Shown here piece after piece: positions 17,467-26,689 of a stretch of DNA of 64,000 nt (position 1 is its first letter; each line of letters begins with the position of its first letter). Position numbers and translations under genes: made by a program. The notes beneath the pieces were generated by a model that was not told the DNA's origin, ran no database searches, and was given only the letters and a program-made list of their open reading frames with translations. The stretch is from Chitinophagaceae bacterium (GTDB taxonomy: Bacteria > Bacteroidota > Bacteroidia > Chitinophagales > Chitinophagaceae): NCBI GenBank assembly GCA_016710165.1, contig JADJLJ010000002.1:1-64000 (forward strand), in the 5' to 3' direction.

Positions 17467-18108
17467 ATGCAAAATATAGCCGACCTGCGAACAGAATATA
17501 AAATGCAAACCCTGCTGGAGGCCGATGTGGATGCCGATCCTGTTAAGCAGTTTGAAAAATGGTGGGATGATGCGCTGAAAAGTGAGATATATGAGGCAAA
17601 TGCCATGACCCTGGCAACCGTTGATGCCGATATGGTTCCTTCGGCCCGGATCGTATTGCTGAAGGGATTTGATGAAAAGGGCTTTGTCTTTTTTACCAAT
17701 TACAACAGCCAGAAGGGGAGTGAACTGGCCAGGAACGACCGGGCCTGCCTGGTCTTTTTCTGGAAAGAACTGGAGCGCCAGGTACGGATAACCGGTATTG
17801 CAGAAAAAATAAGTGCAGAAGAGAGCATTGCTTATTTCAACAGCCGGCCGGATGGCAGTAAAATAGGAGCGTGGGCCTCCCCCCAAAGCCTGGTAGTGGC
17901 CGGAAAGGCCTGGCTTAAAGAAACATTTGATTATTATATGGAACGTTTCAAACACGGCGAGATCCCCAGGCCGCCGCATTGGGGCGGGTACCGGGTAAAG
18001 CCGTTCCGGGTCGAATTCTGGCAGGGCCGCCCAAACCGCCTGCACGACCGCATATTATATACATCAGCAGAAGATAATTCCTGGAAGATCGAGCGCCTGG
18101 CTCCTTAG
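17467..18108 (+). CDS. pdxH: Pyridoxamine 5'-phosphate oxidase
   Basis: 213 residues, the usual family length. RIVLLKGFDEKGFVFFTNY, SQKGSELARNDRACLVFFW and IGAWASPQS are FMN- and substrate-binding signatures; the C-terminus (EFWQGRPNRLHDR to RLAP) is the conserved PNPOx end. It oxidises PNP or PMP to PLP using FMN. Single gene, convergent with thx. Confidence 0.96.
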   Translation: MQNIADLRTEYKMQTLLEADVDADPVKQFEKWWDDALKSEIYEANAMTLATVDADMVPSARIVLLKGFDEKGFVFFTNYNSQKGSELARNDRACLVFFWKELERQVRITGIAEKISAEESIAYFNSRPDGSKIGAWASPQSLVVAGKAWLKETFDYYMERFKHGEIPRPPHWGGYRVKPFRVEFWQGRPNRLHDRILYTSAEDNSWKIERLAP

Positions 18109-18191
18109 TGGGGGAACAGGAATTGGGAATTTGTAATTGGGCTTCAGGACAGAACATCCCATGTATTGATTACAAATTCCCAATCACACAT

Positions 18192-18335
18192 TTATGCCTT
18201 CTTTTTGGCAGCCGCTTTCTTTTTTGGGGCAGTCGCAGCAGTGGCTGCTTTTTTTACCCGCTTTGACGGCCTTGATTTACCAAAAGATCCTTTGGTAATC
18301 TTACCTTTTTTGGTTTTGATATCACCACGTCCCAT
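18192..18335 (-). CDS. 30S ribosomal protein THX
   Basis: A 47-residue gene read from ATG 18335 to TAA 18192. It begins MGRGDIKTKKGKITKGSFGK, the typical Bacteroidota THX N-terminus, and continues with a Lys/Ala-rich tail (KKAATAATAPKKKAAAKKKA). THX is a tiny basic protein of the 30S head known from Thermus. The opposite-strand frame here is a hydrophobic artefact. It lies just downstream of hup on the same strand, past a terminator. Confidence 0.9.
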   Translation of the reverse strand: MGRGDIKTKKGKITKGSFGKSRPSKRVKKAATAATAPKKKAAAKKKA

Positions 18336-18374
18336 AAAAATGAATTTAGTTTAAATGAAAGATAAACATTGTAC

Positions 18375-18408
18375 AAAAAAAGCAAGGTGCCATGGCGCCT
18401 TGCTTTTT
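18375..18408 (-). terminator. Terminator of hup
   Basis: A 15-bp near-perfect stem (18377-18391 with 18394-18408, one G-T pair) is followed on the minus strand by a run of T, right after the HU stop codon. Confidence 0.85.
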
Positions 18409-18426
18409 AATGTGGTAGATACACCA

Positions 18427-18696
18427 TTACAGTTTAGCTGATAATTCCTTACCGGCTTTAAACTTGGCAACTTTCTTTGCTTTGATTTTGATAACAGCAC
18501 CCGTTTGTGGGTTGCGGCCGTTACGGGCAGCTCTTTTTGATACAGAGAATGTACCAAATCCAACCAACGTTACTTTACCGCCACCTTTTAAAGTTTTAGT
18601 AACTGCTTCTACAAAAGAATCTAAAGCATCGTTTGCCTGAGTTTTTGTAATACCTGCATCATCAGCAAGTTTTGAAATCAATTCAGCTTTGTTCAT
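18427..18696 (-). CDS. HU-family DNA-binding protein
   Basis: 89 residues, the standard HU length. The sequence runs from NKAELISKLADDAGITKTQA through GKVTLVGFGTFSVSKRAARN to GRNPQTGAVIKIKAKKVAKF, which is the beta-arm with its DNA-intercalating Pro. It is a nucleoid-associated, DNA-bending dimer. It has a near-perfect promoter at 18726-18755 and its own terminator. Confidence 0.96.
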   Translation of the reverse strand: MNKAELISKLADDAGITKTQANDALDSFVEAVTKTLKGGGKVTLVGFGTFSVSKRAARNGRNPQTGAVIKIKAKKVAKFKAGKELSAKL

Positions 18697-18725
18697 GATA
18701 ATTTTTTTTGAATTTTAATGTGCAA

Positions 18726-18755
18726 CAAATATATACGGTTTTTGATTGCAACAAA
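18726..18755 (-). promoter_or_regulatory. Bacteroidota-type promoter of hup
   Basis: On the minus strand TTTG (18755-18752) and TATATTTG (18733-18726) are separated by 18 nt, an exact match to TTTG / TAnnTTTG. The HU start codon is 30 nt downstream. The rest of the 294-bp gap to the next gene shows no convincing gene. Confidence 0.75.
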
Positions 18756-18990
18756 ATTTTTTTTGTGATTTTTCTTTTTGTAAATAACTGCTGAAATCCA
18801 GATTTGACAAGGATTTTACCCCATCGCATATTTTTAAAATCCAGGGCAGGGAGGCGAAGGAAACCGTAAAACGCTTTGCTGTAAAGGGTTTTAGCGTATT
18901 GCCCCCTGAAATCCTTTGCCCATGCGGTTTTTAGGCGATTAAAAAAAGCAGCGGGAATTAAAAAAAACGGGAAATAATTGTTTTGCACAT

Positions 18991-19296
18991 TTAGTTAACA
19001 ACCTGCATTACGGAGCGGAAGGCAATGAATTTATCGCCCCATTTATCAAAACTTTTCCGGCGCATAAGGGCTGCATGGTTCTCAATATAATTGTTGTACA
19101 GGCCCTTGCTTTCTGCATGGTATTGTATGGCATAGGTAGGTCCTTCTGAAGTATCCACTTCCAGCAACTGTAAAATAACAGCATGGGTGAAACAGCCGGT
19201 GTTTATCACTTCCGGAATGTGTTCTTCCTTGAGCCAGGTAAGCCATTGTTCTTTGATCGCTTCCTGCACTTTGATGGTAACGTTGTAGATGATCAT
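18991..19296 (-). CDS. DUF4286 family protein
   Basis: 101 residues beginning MIIYNVTIKVQEAIKEQWLT, the typical DUF4286 opening, with LQLLEVDTSEGPTYAIQYHA in the middle. It has a ferredoxin-like alpha/beta pattern and no export signal. Function unknown; the family is mainly found in Bacteroidota. It is 7 bp downstream of the exonuclease III gene and very likely co-transcribed with it. Confidence 0.85.
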   Translation of the reverse strand: MIIYNVTIKVQEAIKEQWLTWLKEEHIPEVINTGCFTHAVILQLLEVDTSEGPTYAIQYHAESKGLYNNYIENHAALMRRKSFDKWGDKFIAFRSVMQVVN

Positions 19297-19303
19297 CCGG
19301 AAA

Positions 19304-20074
19304 TCATTTTTCTTTTATTTCAACATACACCGGGCAATGGTCGCTGTGCTTTACATCCGGGAAGATATCGGCATCCTTCAATTGCTTTTTAAGCGCTTCG
19401 GTAACAGTGATGTAATCAATGCGCCAGCCTTTATTATTCAATCTTACCGAAGGGAAACGCTGGCTCCACCAGCTGTACCGGTGCGGCTCCGGGTGAAACT
19501 CCCGGAATGTATCGATCCAGCCGCTGTCTAAGAATTTCGTAAGCCATTCCCGCTCCTGCGGTAAAAAACCGCTGCTGTTCTTATTGCCCCTGGGGTCGTG
19601 TATGTCAATTTCATGATGCGCTATGTTGTAATCTCCCACCAGGATTATTTTCGGGTATTTCTTTTTCAGTTTGTTCAGGTAGGAATGAAATTCATCCAGC
19701 CAGCCATATTTGAACTGCTGTCTTTCATCACCACTGGTGCCGCTGGGGAAATAAGCATTGATGAGGCGGATGTCGCCAAAGTCCAGTTGTATCACCCGCC
19801 CTTCATCATCGCTGGGGGCATGGCCATTGCCATACTCAACATGATCCGGCTTCTTTTTGGAGAAAACCGCCACACCGCTGTATCCTTTTTTTTGTGCGCT
19901 GTACCAGTAATGATGAAAACCCAGCGCTTCCAGTTGTTTGATGTCCACATCGTCTTTGGTGGCCTTGGTTTCCTGCAAACAGATGATATCTGCCGGGTTG
20001 GTCTTAAGCCAGTCTATGAATCCTTTCTTCAGGGCGGCACGTATGCCGTTTACATTGTACGAGATGATACGCAT
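19304..20074 (-). CDS. xth: Exodeoxyribonuclease III
   Basis: 256 residues from ATG 20074 (MRIISYNVNGIRAALKKGFI). A longer open frame extends upstream but its first 81 residues overlap the divergent DUF3137 gene and do not match the family. Catalytic motifs are all present: LQETK (metal-binding Glu), GDYNIAHHEIDI (Asp/Asn) and SDHCPV (general base His). It is an AP endonuclease and 3'-5' exonuclease of base-excision repair. Confidence 0.95.
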   Translation of the reverse strand: MRIISYNVNGIRAALKKGFIDWLKTNPADIICLQETKATKDDVDIKQLEALGFHHYWYSAQKKGYSGVAVFSKKKPDHVEYGNGHAPSDDEGRVIQLDFGDIRLINAYFPSGTSGDERQQFKYGWLDEFHSYLNKLKKKYPKIILVGDYNIAHHEIDIHDPRGNKNSSGFLPQEREWLTKFLDSGWIDTFREFHPEPHRYSWWSQRFPSVRLNNKGWRIDYITVTEALKKQLKDADIFPDVKHSDHCPVYVEIKEK

Positions 20075-20140
20075 AAGCGGAGTGGTTGTGAATATTAACA
20101 ATGCATAGTTACAAAAAAGAAATAAATTCAGTGTACGATT

Positions 20141-21073
20141 ATGGAAGACATAAAGAATTTCGAGGATTTCTATAAACGGAAGATCCAGCCAAGCCTGGAT
20201 GAACTGGACAATGACAAATCTGCCGCGGCTAACTGGAAAAGGTTCACCTGGTTCACCGGGGCCGGCACCTTCACCAGTTTCCTGCTGTATTATAACAGGT
20301 TGCTGCCCATCGGACACATACTGGCCATTGCCATGCTCATCATGTGCATCATCGGCGTTTATTTTTCAGCCAGATACTCCGACCGGTATATCGACGATTT
20401 TAAAGAAAAGATCATTGGCCCCATCATCACGTATATCTATCCTTCGGCAGTGTATAAACCCATGGGTTTTATTTCAAAGAAGGAATATAAGGCAAGCGGT
20501 CTGTACCGCCGCCGCTTTACGCATTTTGACGGCGATGATTACTGGGAGACCGTTTACAACGGGCTGGCATTTCATTGCTCGGAGATCAAATCATGGATCG
20601 ATGATTCAACCAGCAAAACATACATCTTTAAAGGATTGTTCTTTTGTGCCCGGATAAACAGGTCATTCTCCGGGGGAACGTATCTATGGACGAAAGGTAA
20701 TTCCCAGTTGCCTGCAAGCATGGCAGATGAGCACTACCGGATGTATCCCTTGCCGCATGTACAGAAAGTGAATACGGGCCATGAAGCATTCAGCAAACAC
20801 TATACGGTTTACACCAGCAATGCAGATGAGGCCTCGCTGATCCTTTCCTATAATATGATGGACCACATATTGCTCATCAAAGAGAGACTGGGAAAAGACA
20901 TTGTCCTTTCTTTTGTGGCGGGAAAATGTTACATCGCTGTGCCATTCGAGGAGAATCTCCTGGAACCACCCAAAAATGGCCTGCGGGATAAAGAGGAAAT
21001 AAAAAACTATTTCCTGACGATCCTGCTCGTCTTCAATATCATAAACAGGCTGGAACTGAATCGCCTTGCCTGA
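20141..21073 (+). CDS. DUF3137 domain membrane protein
   Basis: 310 residues. A soluble N-terminus is followed by two close TM helices (about 35-75), then the DUF3137 domain, which includes YRRRFTHFDGDDYWETVYNG, FKGLFFCARINRSFSGGTYL and SYNMMDHILLIKERLGKDIV. Function unknown. It is divergent from xth and 70 bp before another membrane-protein gene. Confidence 0.85.
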   Translation: MEDIKNFEDFYKRKIQPSLDELDNDKSAAANWKRFTWFTGAGTFTSFLLYYNRLLPIGHILAIAMLIMCIIGVYFSARYSDRYIDDFKEKIIGPIITYIYPSAVYKPMGFISKKEYKASGLYRRRFTHFDGDDYWETVYNGLAFHCSEIKSWIDDSTSKTYIFKGLFFCARINRSFSGGTYLWTKGNSQLPASMADEHYRMYPLPHVQKVNTGHEAFSKHYTVYTSNADEASLILSYNMMDHILLIKERLGKDIVLSFVAGKCYIAVPFEENLLEPPKNGLRDKEEIKNYFLTILLVFNIINRLELNRLA

Positions 21074-21144
21074 ACCTTAATAAATCATTGCGGAAAGGAG
21101 TTTAGAAATAAAATATTTTAAATTATCATTGTTAAAAATAAATT

Positions 21145-21618
21145 ATGGAAAACAGCAACGAACTTTCTCCTAAAGGCAACCAGCAAGACCCCGCATCTGC
21201 GAATCCTGCAGAAACAATTTTTTCAAAAGAAGAATTTTCAATAGAGGGGTACGACAAGCATATCCGCCAGGCAAGAAATATGCTTTTTATTGCTGCAGGC
21301 ATTTTGTTATTAAATGCCCTGGTGTTGTTTTCTAAATACCCTTTTGATATAGAGATCATGTGGCTGGACTATATGCTCTGGACGGGTTACATCGGTGGCT
21401 TTATTGCGCTGGGGTTCTGGACAAAGAAAAAACCTTATTATGCAATCATCGGCGGATTGATATTGTTTGGTGTTTTTATCCTGGTGAATGCCATTAATGC
21501 ACCCACCACCATCTTTGGCGGCCTGATCTTTAAAATAGCGGTGATCGTGTTTTTAATAAAAGGACTAAACGATGCCAAAAATGCACAGGAAATGAAAGAG
21601 CAGTTTGAAAAAGAATAG
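21145..21618 (+). CDS. Small multi-TM membrane protein
   Basis: 157 residues with a polar N-terminus (about 1-45) and four hydrophobic segments (about 50-68, 75-92, 100-118 and 125-143), ending in a charged tail. No family recognised. It is convergent with metH; only 2 bp separate the stop codons. Possibly co-transcribed with the DUF3137 gene. Confidence 0.75.
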   Translation: MENSNELSPKGNQQDPASANPAETIFSKEEFSIEGYDKHIRQARNMLFIAAGILLLNALVLFSKYPFDIEIMWLDYMLWTGYIGGFIALGFWTKKKPYYAIIGGLILFGVFILVNAINAPTTIFGGLIFKIAVIVFLIKGLNDAKNAQEMKEQFEKE

Positions 21619-21620
21619 CG

Positions 21621-24332
21621 CTACTCTAAGACCGGCTTCAGCCACCTGGAAGCTTCATCCAGGCCCATTCCTTTTCTTCCGGCATAATCTTTCAGCTGGT
21701 CGTTATTTATTTTGCCCACACCAAAATATTTGCTTTCGGGATGAGCAAAATACCATCCGCATACAGAGGATGCCGGGTACATGGCCAGCGATCCGGTAAG
21801 ATGAATGCCGGTGGCTTCTTCGCCGCCCAGTAATTCAAAAAGCTTGTACTTTTCTGTATGGTCCGGGCAGGCAGGATAACCCGGTGCAGGCCGTATGCCG
21901 GAATATTCTTCTTTGATCAGTTGTTCATTGGTCAGGGCTTCATTCTTCTCATAGCCCCATAATTCTTTCCTTGTTTTTTGATGCAGGCACTCCGCAAATG
22001 CTTCTGCCAGCCGGTCGGCCAATGCCTGCAGTATTATTTTATTATAATCGTCATGCTGTGATTCAAAGCGCCTGATGTGTTCTTCAATTCCTTTAATGGT
22101 CACCGAAAAGGCACCGATATGGTCCTGCTGCTTTTCTTCTGCCGGGGCAATAAAATCTGCCAGGGATAAATTGGGCTGGCCATCTGCCTTTTTGATCTGC
22201 TGGCGCAGGAATTCCAGCTTCACCACACCACCCGGCGATAACACATCCACCGTATCGGGCGCTGTTTTGGATGCAGGCCAGAAGCCCGTAACGCCTTTTG
22301 CCGTCAGCCATTTTTCTGCAATGATCTTGTCCAGCAATGCATTGGCATCATTATACAGTTTTGTTGCTTCCGTTCCTACCTTATCATCACTCAGTATCTG
22401 CGGAAACTTTCCGTGCAATTCCCAGGCGATGAAGAAGGGCTGCCAGTCGATGTATTTCCTTAATTCATTCAGATCGTGGTTGTCAAATTGCTTTGTCCCG
22501 GTAAAGGCAGGGGTAACCGGCTGGTAAGACGCCCAGTTGATCTTTGTTGCATTCTTTTGTGCATCCGCAAAGGATAAGAACTGTTTGATCGGTTTCTTAT
22601 TTTCAAAATCCGTTTTCAGCTTTTGATACTCGGTCCTGATATCACCCAGGAAATCCTCTTTCTGTTCATTATTCAATAAGCTGCCTGCCACGGTCACGCT
22701 CCGGGAAGCATCCAGTACATGCACCACGCCTTTGTCATATTGCGGAGCAATTTTAACTGCTGTATGCATACGGCTTGTGGTGGCCCCGCCAATGAGCAAT
22801 GGCTGCTTCATGTTCCTTCTTTTCATTTCATGCGCTACATGCACCATTTCGTCGAGCGACGGCGTGATCAATCCGGACAGGCCGATGATATCAGCACCAA
22901 ACCTTTCTGCTTCATCCAGTATTTTATCGGCAGGTACCATCACACCCAGGTCTTTTATTTCATACCCGTTACAACCCAGTACCACGCCCACAATATTCTT
23001 CCCGATATCATGTACATCGCCTTTTACAGTGGCCAGTAAGATCTTTGCTGCCCCGGCAGATTCCTCATTCACCGTTCCTGCAGCAAGGTGTGCCTGCTTG
23101 CGGTCTTCTTTTTCCTGTTCAATGAAGGGGGTTAAAACCGCCACCGATTTTTTCATGACCCGTGCACTTTTTACCACCTGGGGCAGGAACATCTTACCAC
23201 TGCCGAACAGGTCACCCACCACATCCATACCTGCCATCAGCGGGCCTTCGATCACATCAAGCGGCCGGGGATATTTTTTCCTTGCTTCTTCGGTATCTGC
23301 ATCAATAAAATCGGTGATGCCGTTCACCAATGCATGTTTTAAACGTTCTTCAACCGGAGTATTCCGCCAGGCATCCGTTTTTTTCTCTTCTTTGTCGCCT
23401 GCTTTTACCGTTTCTGCAAAAGCGATCAGTTTTTCTGTGGCTTCGTTGTTATCATTATTGCGGTTCAGGATCACGTCTTCACATAGTTCCCGCAATGCCG
23501 GTTCGATCTCATCATACACGACCAATTGGCCGGCATTAACAATGCCCATATCCATGCCGGCTTTGATGGCATGGTATAAGAATACGCTGTGCATGGCCTC
23601 CCGCACGGGTTCGTTCCCCCGGAAAGAAAAGGAAAGGTTGCTCACCCCGCCGCTCACTTTCGTCAGCGGCATCAATTCTTTTATTTCCCGGGTGGCCTCA
23701 ATAAAGTCAACGCCGTAATTATTGTGTTCTTCCAGTCCCGTGGCTATTGCAAAGATGTTGGGGTCGAAAATAATATCCTGCGGATCAAAGCCAACGGTTC
23801 CTGTAAGAATCTTATAAGCCCGGTGACATATCTCCACTTTCCGGTCTTTGGTATCTGCCTGTCCTTTTTCATCAAAGGCCATTACAATAACGGCTGCCCC
23901 GTACATTTTACAGGTAATGGCCTGTTCAATGAACTTCTTTTCCCCCTCTTTCATGGAGATGGAGTTTACGATGCACTTGCCCTGCACACATTTCAACCCT
24001 GCTTCGATGATCTCGAATTTGGATGAGTCCAGCATCACCGGGATCCTGGCGATATCCGGTTCGCTTTGTAATAAATTGATGAATGTGGTCATGGCCTGCA
24101 CACCATCCAGCAGGGCGTCATCCATGTTCACATCAATGACCTGTGCGCCGTTCTCCACCTGTTGCCTGGCAACACCCAGCGCTTCTTCATATTTGTTTTC
24201 CCTGATGAGGCGTGCAAATTTCTTGCTGCCGGTCACATTGGTGCGTTCACCAACATTCAGAAAGTTTGTTTCCGGCCGGACGATCAGTGGCTCCAGTCCG
24301 CTGAATCTGCTGTATGGTTTAATGGTTGACAT
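21621..24332 (-). CDS. metH: Cobalamin-dependent methionine synthase, folate/B12/activation part
   Basis: 903 residues. The order is: pterin-binding domain (from LNVGERTNVTGSKKF), B12-binding cap and Rossmann domains with the axial-ligand motif DVHDIGKN (His441), and the AdoMet activation domain (RPAPGYPACPDH). These match E. coli MetH from about residue 330 onward; the homocysteine domain is in the next gene upstream. Together they methylate homocysteine using methyl-THF. The split falls in the normal inter-domain linker, so it is likely functional. A short inverted-repeat element lies in the 66-bp gap. Confidence 0.93.
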   Translation of the reverse strand: MSTIKPYSRFSGLEPLIVRPETNFLNVGERTNVTGSKKFARLIRENKYEEALGVARQQVENGAQVIDVNMDDALLDGVQAMTTFINLLQSEPDIARIPVMLDSSKFEIIEAGLKCVQGKCIVNSISMKEGEKKFIEQAITCKMYGAAVIVMAFDEKGQADTKDRKVEICHRAYKILTGTVGFDPQDIIFDPNIFAIATGLEEHNNYGVDFIEATREIKELMPLTKVSGGVSNLSFSFRGNEPVREAMHSVFLYHAIKAGMDMGIVNAGQLVVYDEIEPALRELCEDVILNRNNDNNEATEKLIAFAETVKAGDKEEKKTDAWRNTPVEERLKHALVNGITDFIDADTEEARKKYPRPLDVIEGPLMAGMDVVGDLFGSGKMFLPQVVKSARVMKKSVAVLTPFIEQEKEDRKQAHLAAGTVNEESAGAAKILLATVKGDVHDIGKNIVGVVLGCNGYEIKDLGVMVPADKILDEAERFGADIIGLSGLITPSLDEMVHVAHEMKRRNMKQPLLIGGATTSRMHTAVKIAPQYDKGVVHVLDASRSVTVAGSLLNNEQKEDFLGDIRTEYQKLKTDFENKKPIKQFLSFADAQKNATKINWASYQPVTPAFTGTKQFDNHDLNELRKYIDWQPFFIAWELHGKFPQILSDDKVGTEATKLYNDANALLDKIIAEKWLTAKGVTGFWPASKTAPDTVDVLSPGGVVKLEFLRQQIKKADGQPNLSLADFIAPAEEKQQDHIGAFSVTIKGIEEHIRRFESQHDDYNKIILQALADRLAEAFAECLHQKTRKELWGYEKNEALTNEQLIKEEYSGIRPAPGYPACPDHTEKYKLFELLGGEEATGIHLTGSLAMYPASSVCGWYFAHPESKYFGVGKINNDQLKDYAGRKGMGLDEASRWLKPVLE

Positions 24333-24344
24333 TTTTTATTTTTT

Positions 24345-24400
24345 ACCGCAAAGGCGCCAACGCTAAGCAATCAGTTTTGCGCCTCTGCGTCTTAGCGGTT
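24345..24400. repeat. Short inverted-repeat element between metH genes
   Basis: ACCGCAAAGGCGCC at one end and CTTAGCGGTT at the other form imperfect terminal inverted repeats. A related element with the same ends is at 39783-39929. It supplies the TAA stop codon of the upstream metH gene. Confidence 0.6.
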
Positions 24401-25397
24401 ATAATACTTCTTCTAAAACCGGTAATGCTCTTGGTTTTATTTTTCTTACATGATCTGCAATGTGCTTGATATGCTCCGGGGTGGTACCGCAGCAGCCACC
24501 CACAATATTCACCCAGCCTTCCCGTGCCCATTCTTCCAGGTAATGCCCGGTGTCTTCCGGTTGCTCATCATATTCTCCCATGGCATTGGGGAGGCCGGCA
24601 TTGGGATATGCAGAAACATAGCAATTGGCCAGCTGCGACAGTTCTTCAATATGCGGCCTCATTTCTTTTGCACCCAATGCACAGTTCAATCCAACACTTA
24701 AGGGCCTGGCATGCATTACGGAAATGTAAAAGGCTTCTAAGGTCTGCCCGCTTAATGTTCTTCCGCTGGCATCGGTGATGGTACCAGAAATAGAGATGGG
24801 CAATTCCGGCTTCCCGGTATCCTGGAAATATTTTTTAATGGCAAAGATGGCAGCCTTTGCATTCAGGGTATCAAAGATGGTTTCGATCAGCAGCAGGTCA
24901 ACGCCGCCTTCCACCAGTCCTTTTACCTGTTCGTAATAGGCGTTTACCACCTGGTCAAAGGTAACGGCACGGAAACCCGGGTTGTTTACATCCGGGGAAA
25001 GGGATAATGTTTTGCTCATTGGACCGATGGCGCCTGCCACCCACGCAGTCTTGCCGCTTTCTGCCACAGCTTCTTTTGCACATCTGGCGGCGGCCAGATT
25101 TAATTCATAGGCAAGGCTTTCCATTTCATAATCGGCCAATGAAATGGCCTGGCTGTTGAAGGTATTGGTTTCAATGATATCCGCCCCGGCATCCAGGTAT
25201 TGTTTATGAATGCCTTTAATGATGTGCGGCTGTGTGATACAAAGCAGATCATTGTTTCCTTTTACATCAATATGCCAGTTCTTAAAACGTTCGCCGCGGT
25301 AATCGGCTTCTGTAAGTTTGTGCCGCTGGATCATGGTGCCCATGGCCCCATCAATGATGAGGATGCGTTCTTTTAAACTGTCTTGCAGTGTTTTCAT
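24399..25397 (-). CDS. metH: Homocysteine S-methyltransferase domain of split methionine synthase
   Basis: 332 residues from ATG 25397; a TTG directly before it is not needed. LIIDGAMGTMIQRHKLTEAD opens the Hcy domain. The zinc ligands are in GLNCALG and in GGCCGTTPEHI near the C-terminus. It ends at PRALPVLEEVL, the linker point before the pterin domain in single-chain MetH. It works with the 903-residue protein encoded next. The stop codon comes from the repeat at 24345. The upstream 250 bp holds a possible riboswitch remnant but no other gene. Confidence 0.93.
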   Translation of the reverse strand: MKTLQDSLKERILIIDGAMGTMIQRHKLTEADYRGERFKNWHIDVKGNNDLLCITQPHIIKGIHKQYLDAGADIIETNTFNSQAISLADYEMESLAYELNLAAARCAKEAVAESGKTAWVAGAIGPMSKTLSLSPDVNNPGFRAVTFDQVVNAYYEQVKGLVEGGVDLLLIETIFDTLNAKAAIFAIKKYFQDTGKPELPISISGTITDASGRTLSGQTLEAFYISVMHARPLSVGLNCALGAKEMRPHIEELSQLANCYVSAYPNAGLPNAMGEYDEQPEDTGHYLEEWAREGWVNIVGGCCGTTPEHIKHIADHVRKIKPRALPVLEEVL

Positions 25398-25409
25398 CAA
25401 TAAATAATT

Positions 25410-25452
25410 TACTTCCGGTAATGAAACCGGGTCAAGTGATCACCACAAACTT
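25410..25452 (-). promoter_or_regulatory. metH leader, weak resemblance to SAM-II riboswitch
   Basis: On the minus strand the leader reads TTTGTGGTGATCACTTGACC and then a CCGGT/ACCGG hairpin (25417-25432) about 20 nt before the ATG. The first half recalls the 5' half of SAM-II riboswitches from Bacteroidota, but the closing strand and A-rich pseudoknot partner are not evident. Low confidence. Confidence 0.2.
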
Positions 25453-25648
25453 TTAAACGAGAATCAATCCGGGAAAGGTATTGCAGAATTGCTTTCGTTT
25501 ATTAGTTCAGTTGGTGGAACGATCAACAGGCCGAACAATAAACAAATCTGCCTGTTTGCAGTGGCAAAAATATGACATGTGGATGATACAGCAAAAACTG
25601 ATATATCACCGGCAGGGGTAAGCCAGGGGCGGGTGTGCCGGGAATCGC

Positions 25649-26200
25649 TTAGTTCTTTTTTTCGTAATTACAGGTCACGGTCAGTTCAACCGTCTCGGCA
25701 ATATTGTTCTTTACAGTTGCCGGGATCTTTATGTTATAATCTTTCGGCTTTATTTTAAATACGGAACCGGCACGGATGCTCCCCGACCGTATGGTCAGCT
25801 TGCCGGGGGCTGAGATCGTTTTTGTTACCCCATGGATATTCAGGCTGCCGGAGACGGTCACGTTGTAAATGCCGTCATTGTCCAGGTTAATATCCTTCAG
25901 GTTGTCGATAGTTCCCTTGAACGTTGATTTGGGATACCGGGTACTTTCAATATAGTCTTCATTGAAATGTTCTTCCATGAGCGCTTTTTTAAAATGAAAG
26001 GCATTGTTCAGCACGGAAAACTGTATCTCACCGGTAGAGGTATTGATGATGCTTATCACCTGGTTGTTATCTGCCTTTATATCTTCCAGCAGGGTTGAAG
26101 AGAAAAAGGATATGTGACCGTTCTTTGTAAAATACAACTGGGCCGTGCAATCCAGGTAAACCGAAACCAGCAGTAAGGCAATTGCTGTAATTTTTTTCAT
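25649..26200 (-). CDS. YceI-family periplasmic lipid-binding protein
   Basis: 183 residues with a signal peptide ending at CTAQ. The YceI lipocalin-like pattern is clear: GHISFFSSTLLEDIKADNNQ, FHFKKALMEEHFNEDYIEST, YPKSTFKGTI and SGSLNIHGVTKTI. Family members form a barrel that holds an isoprenoid-like lipid. It is 8 bp downstream of the OB-fold gene and likely in one operon with it. Confidence 0.9.
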   Translation of the reverse strand: MKKITAIALLLVSVYLDCTAQLYFTKNGHISFFSSTLLEDIKADNNQVISIINTSTGEIQFSVLNNAFHFKKALMEEHFNEDYIESTRYPKSTFKGTIDNLKDINLDNDGIYNVTVSGSLNIHGVTKTISAPGKLTIRSGSIRAGSVFKIKPKDYNIKIPATVKNNIAETVELTVTCNYEKKN

Positions 26201-26208
26201 GGAGCGTT

Positions 26209-26649
26209 TTATTTTATGATCGGGTAAGCCCTGGTTAAAAAAACATCCCCGGGCAGTCCCATGTCTGCATCACCCCCGATATACCCGCTGCATATTCCTT
26301 TCACGGTAACAGCGCCACCCTCTTTAAGGATTTCAGAACTTTTCTCCATGCTGCAATTGATAAATGCCCCTGGTACCGGGGTCTTAATAAGAATTATCTG
26401 CTGCTCCTGCTGGTTAAGGGCCAGTTTTGAGATCTCGCCGGAAACTTCCAGCACTTGATCGGTGTATCTTTTCCGGGCTGCTGCTGAATCGGTGATGTAG
26501 CTGTTGTACAACGCTGCTGCGGTTACTTTTACAGCATCGGTATCCATCACATCTTTATGCGGCTTGTTCCAAAACAGGTAACCGGCGGTGGCAGCCGCCA
26601 GCAAAACAAGGATGGTCGCCAAAAGGATGGTTCGCTTTCTTTTATTCAT
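26209..26649 (-). CDS. Membrane-anchored OB-fold (tRNA_anti-like) protein
   Basis: 146 residues: a TM anchor at about 7-26, then an OB-fold region with YTDQVLEVSGEISKLALNQ and GGAVTVKGICSGYIGGDADM. This matches the tRNA_anti-like family of small Bacteroidota envelope proteins that often accompany YceI genes. Ligand unknown. Operon with the YceI gene downstream; recR ends 40 bp upstream of it. Confidence 0.8.
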   Translation of the reverse strand: MNKRKRTILLATILVLLAAATAGYLFWNKPHKDVMDTDAVKVTAAALYNSYITDSAAARKRYTDQVLEVSGEISKLALNQQEQQIILIKTPVPGAFINCSMEKSSEILKEGGAVTVKGICSGYIGGDADMGLPGDVFLTRAYPIIK

Positions 26650-26689
26650 ACAGGGTATGAATCGGAAACAGGGAGAAAAAGGTTGCTAA

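Noticed and set aside
18683..18988. Open frame of 101 codons between hup and the DUF4286 gene
   Set aside because: GTG start, spans the near-perfect hup promoter and overlaps the hup start; no recognisable domain.
22732..23718. 328-codon plus-strand frame
   Set aside because: Antisense shadow of metH, which has clear motifs throughout.
21621..25397. metH split as a simple frameshift
   Set aside because: Two separate genes with own start codons meet at a domain border with 66 bp between them; no reading frame joins them.
25520..25560. TTAGTTCAGTTGGTGGAACG resembling a tRNA D arm
   Set aside because: No acceptor, anticodon or T arm can be folded around it.
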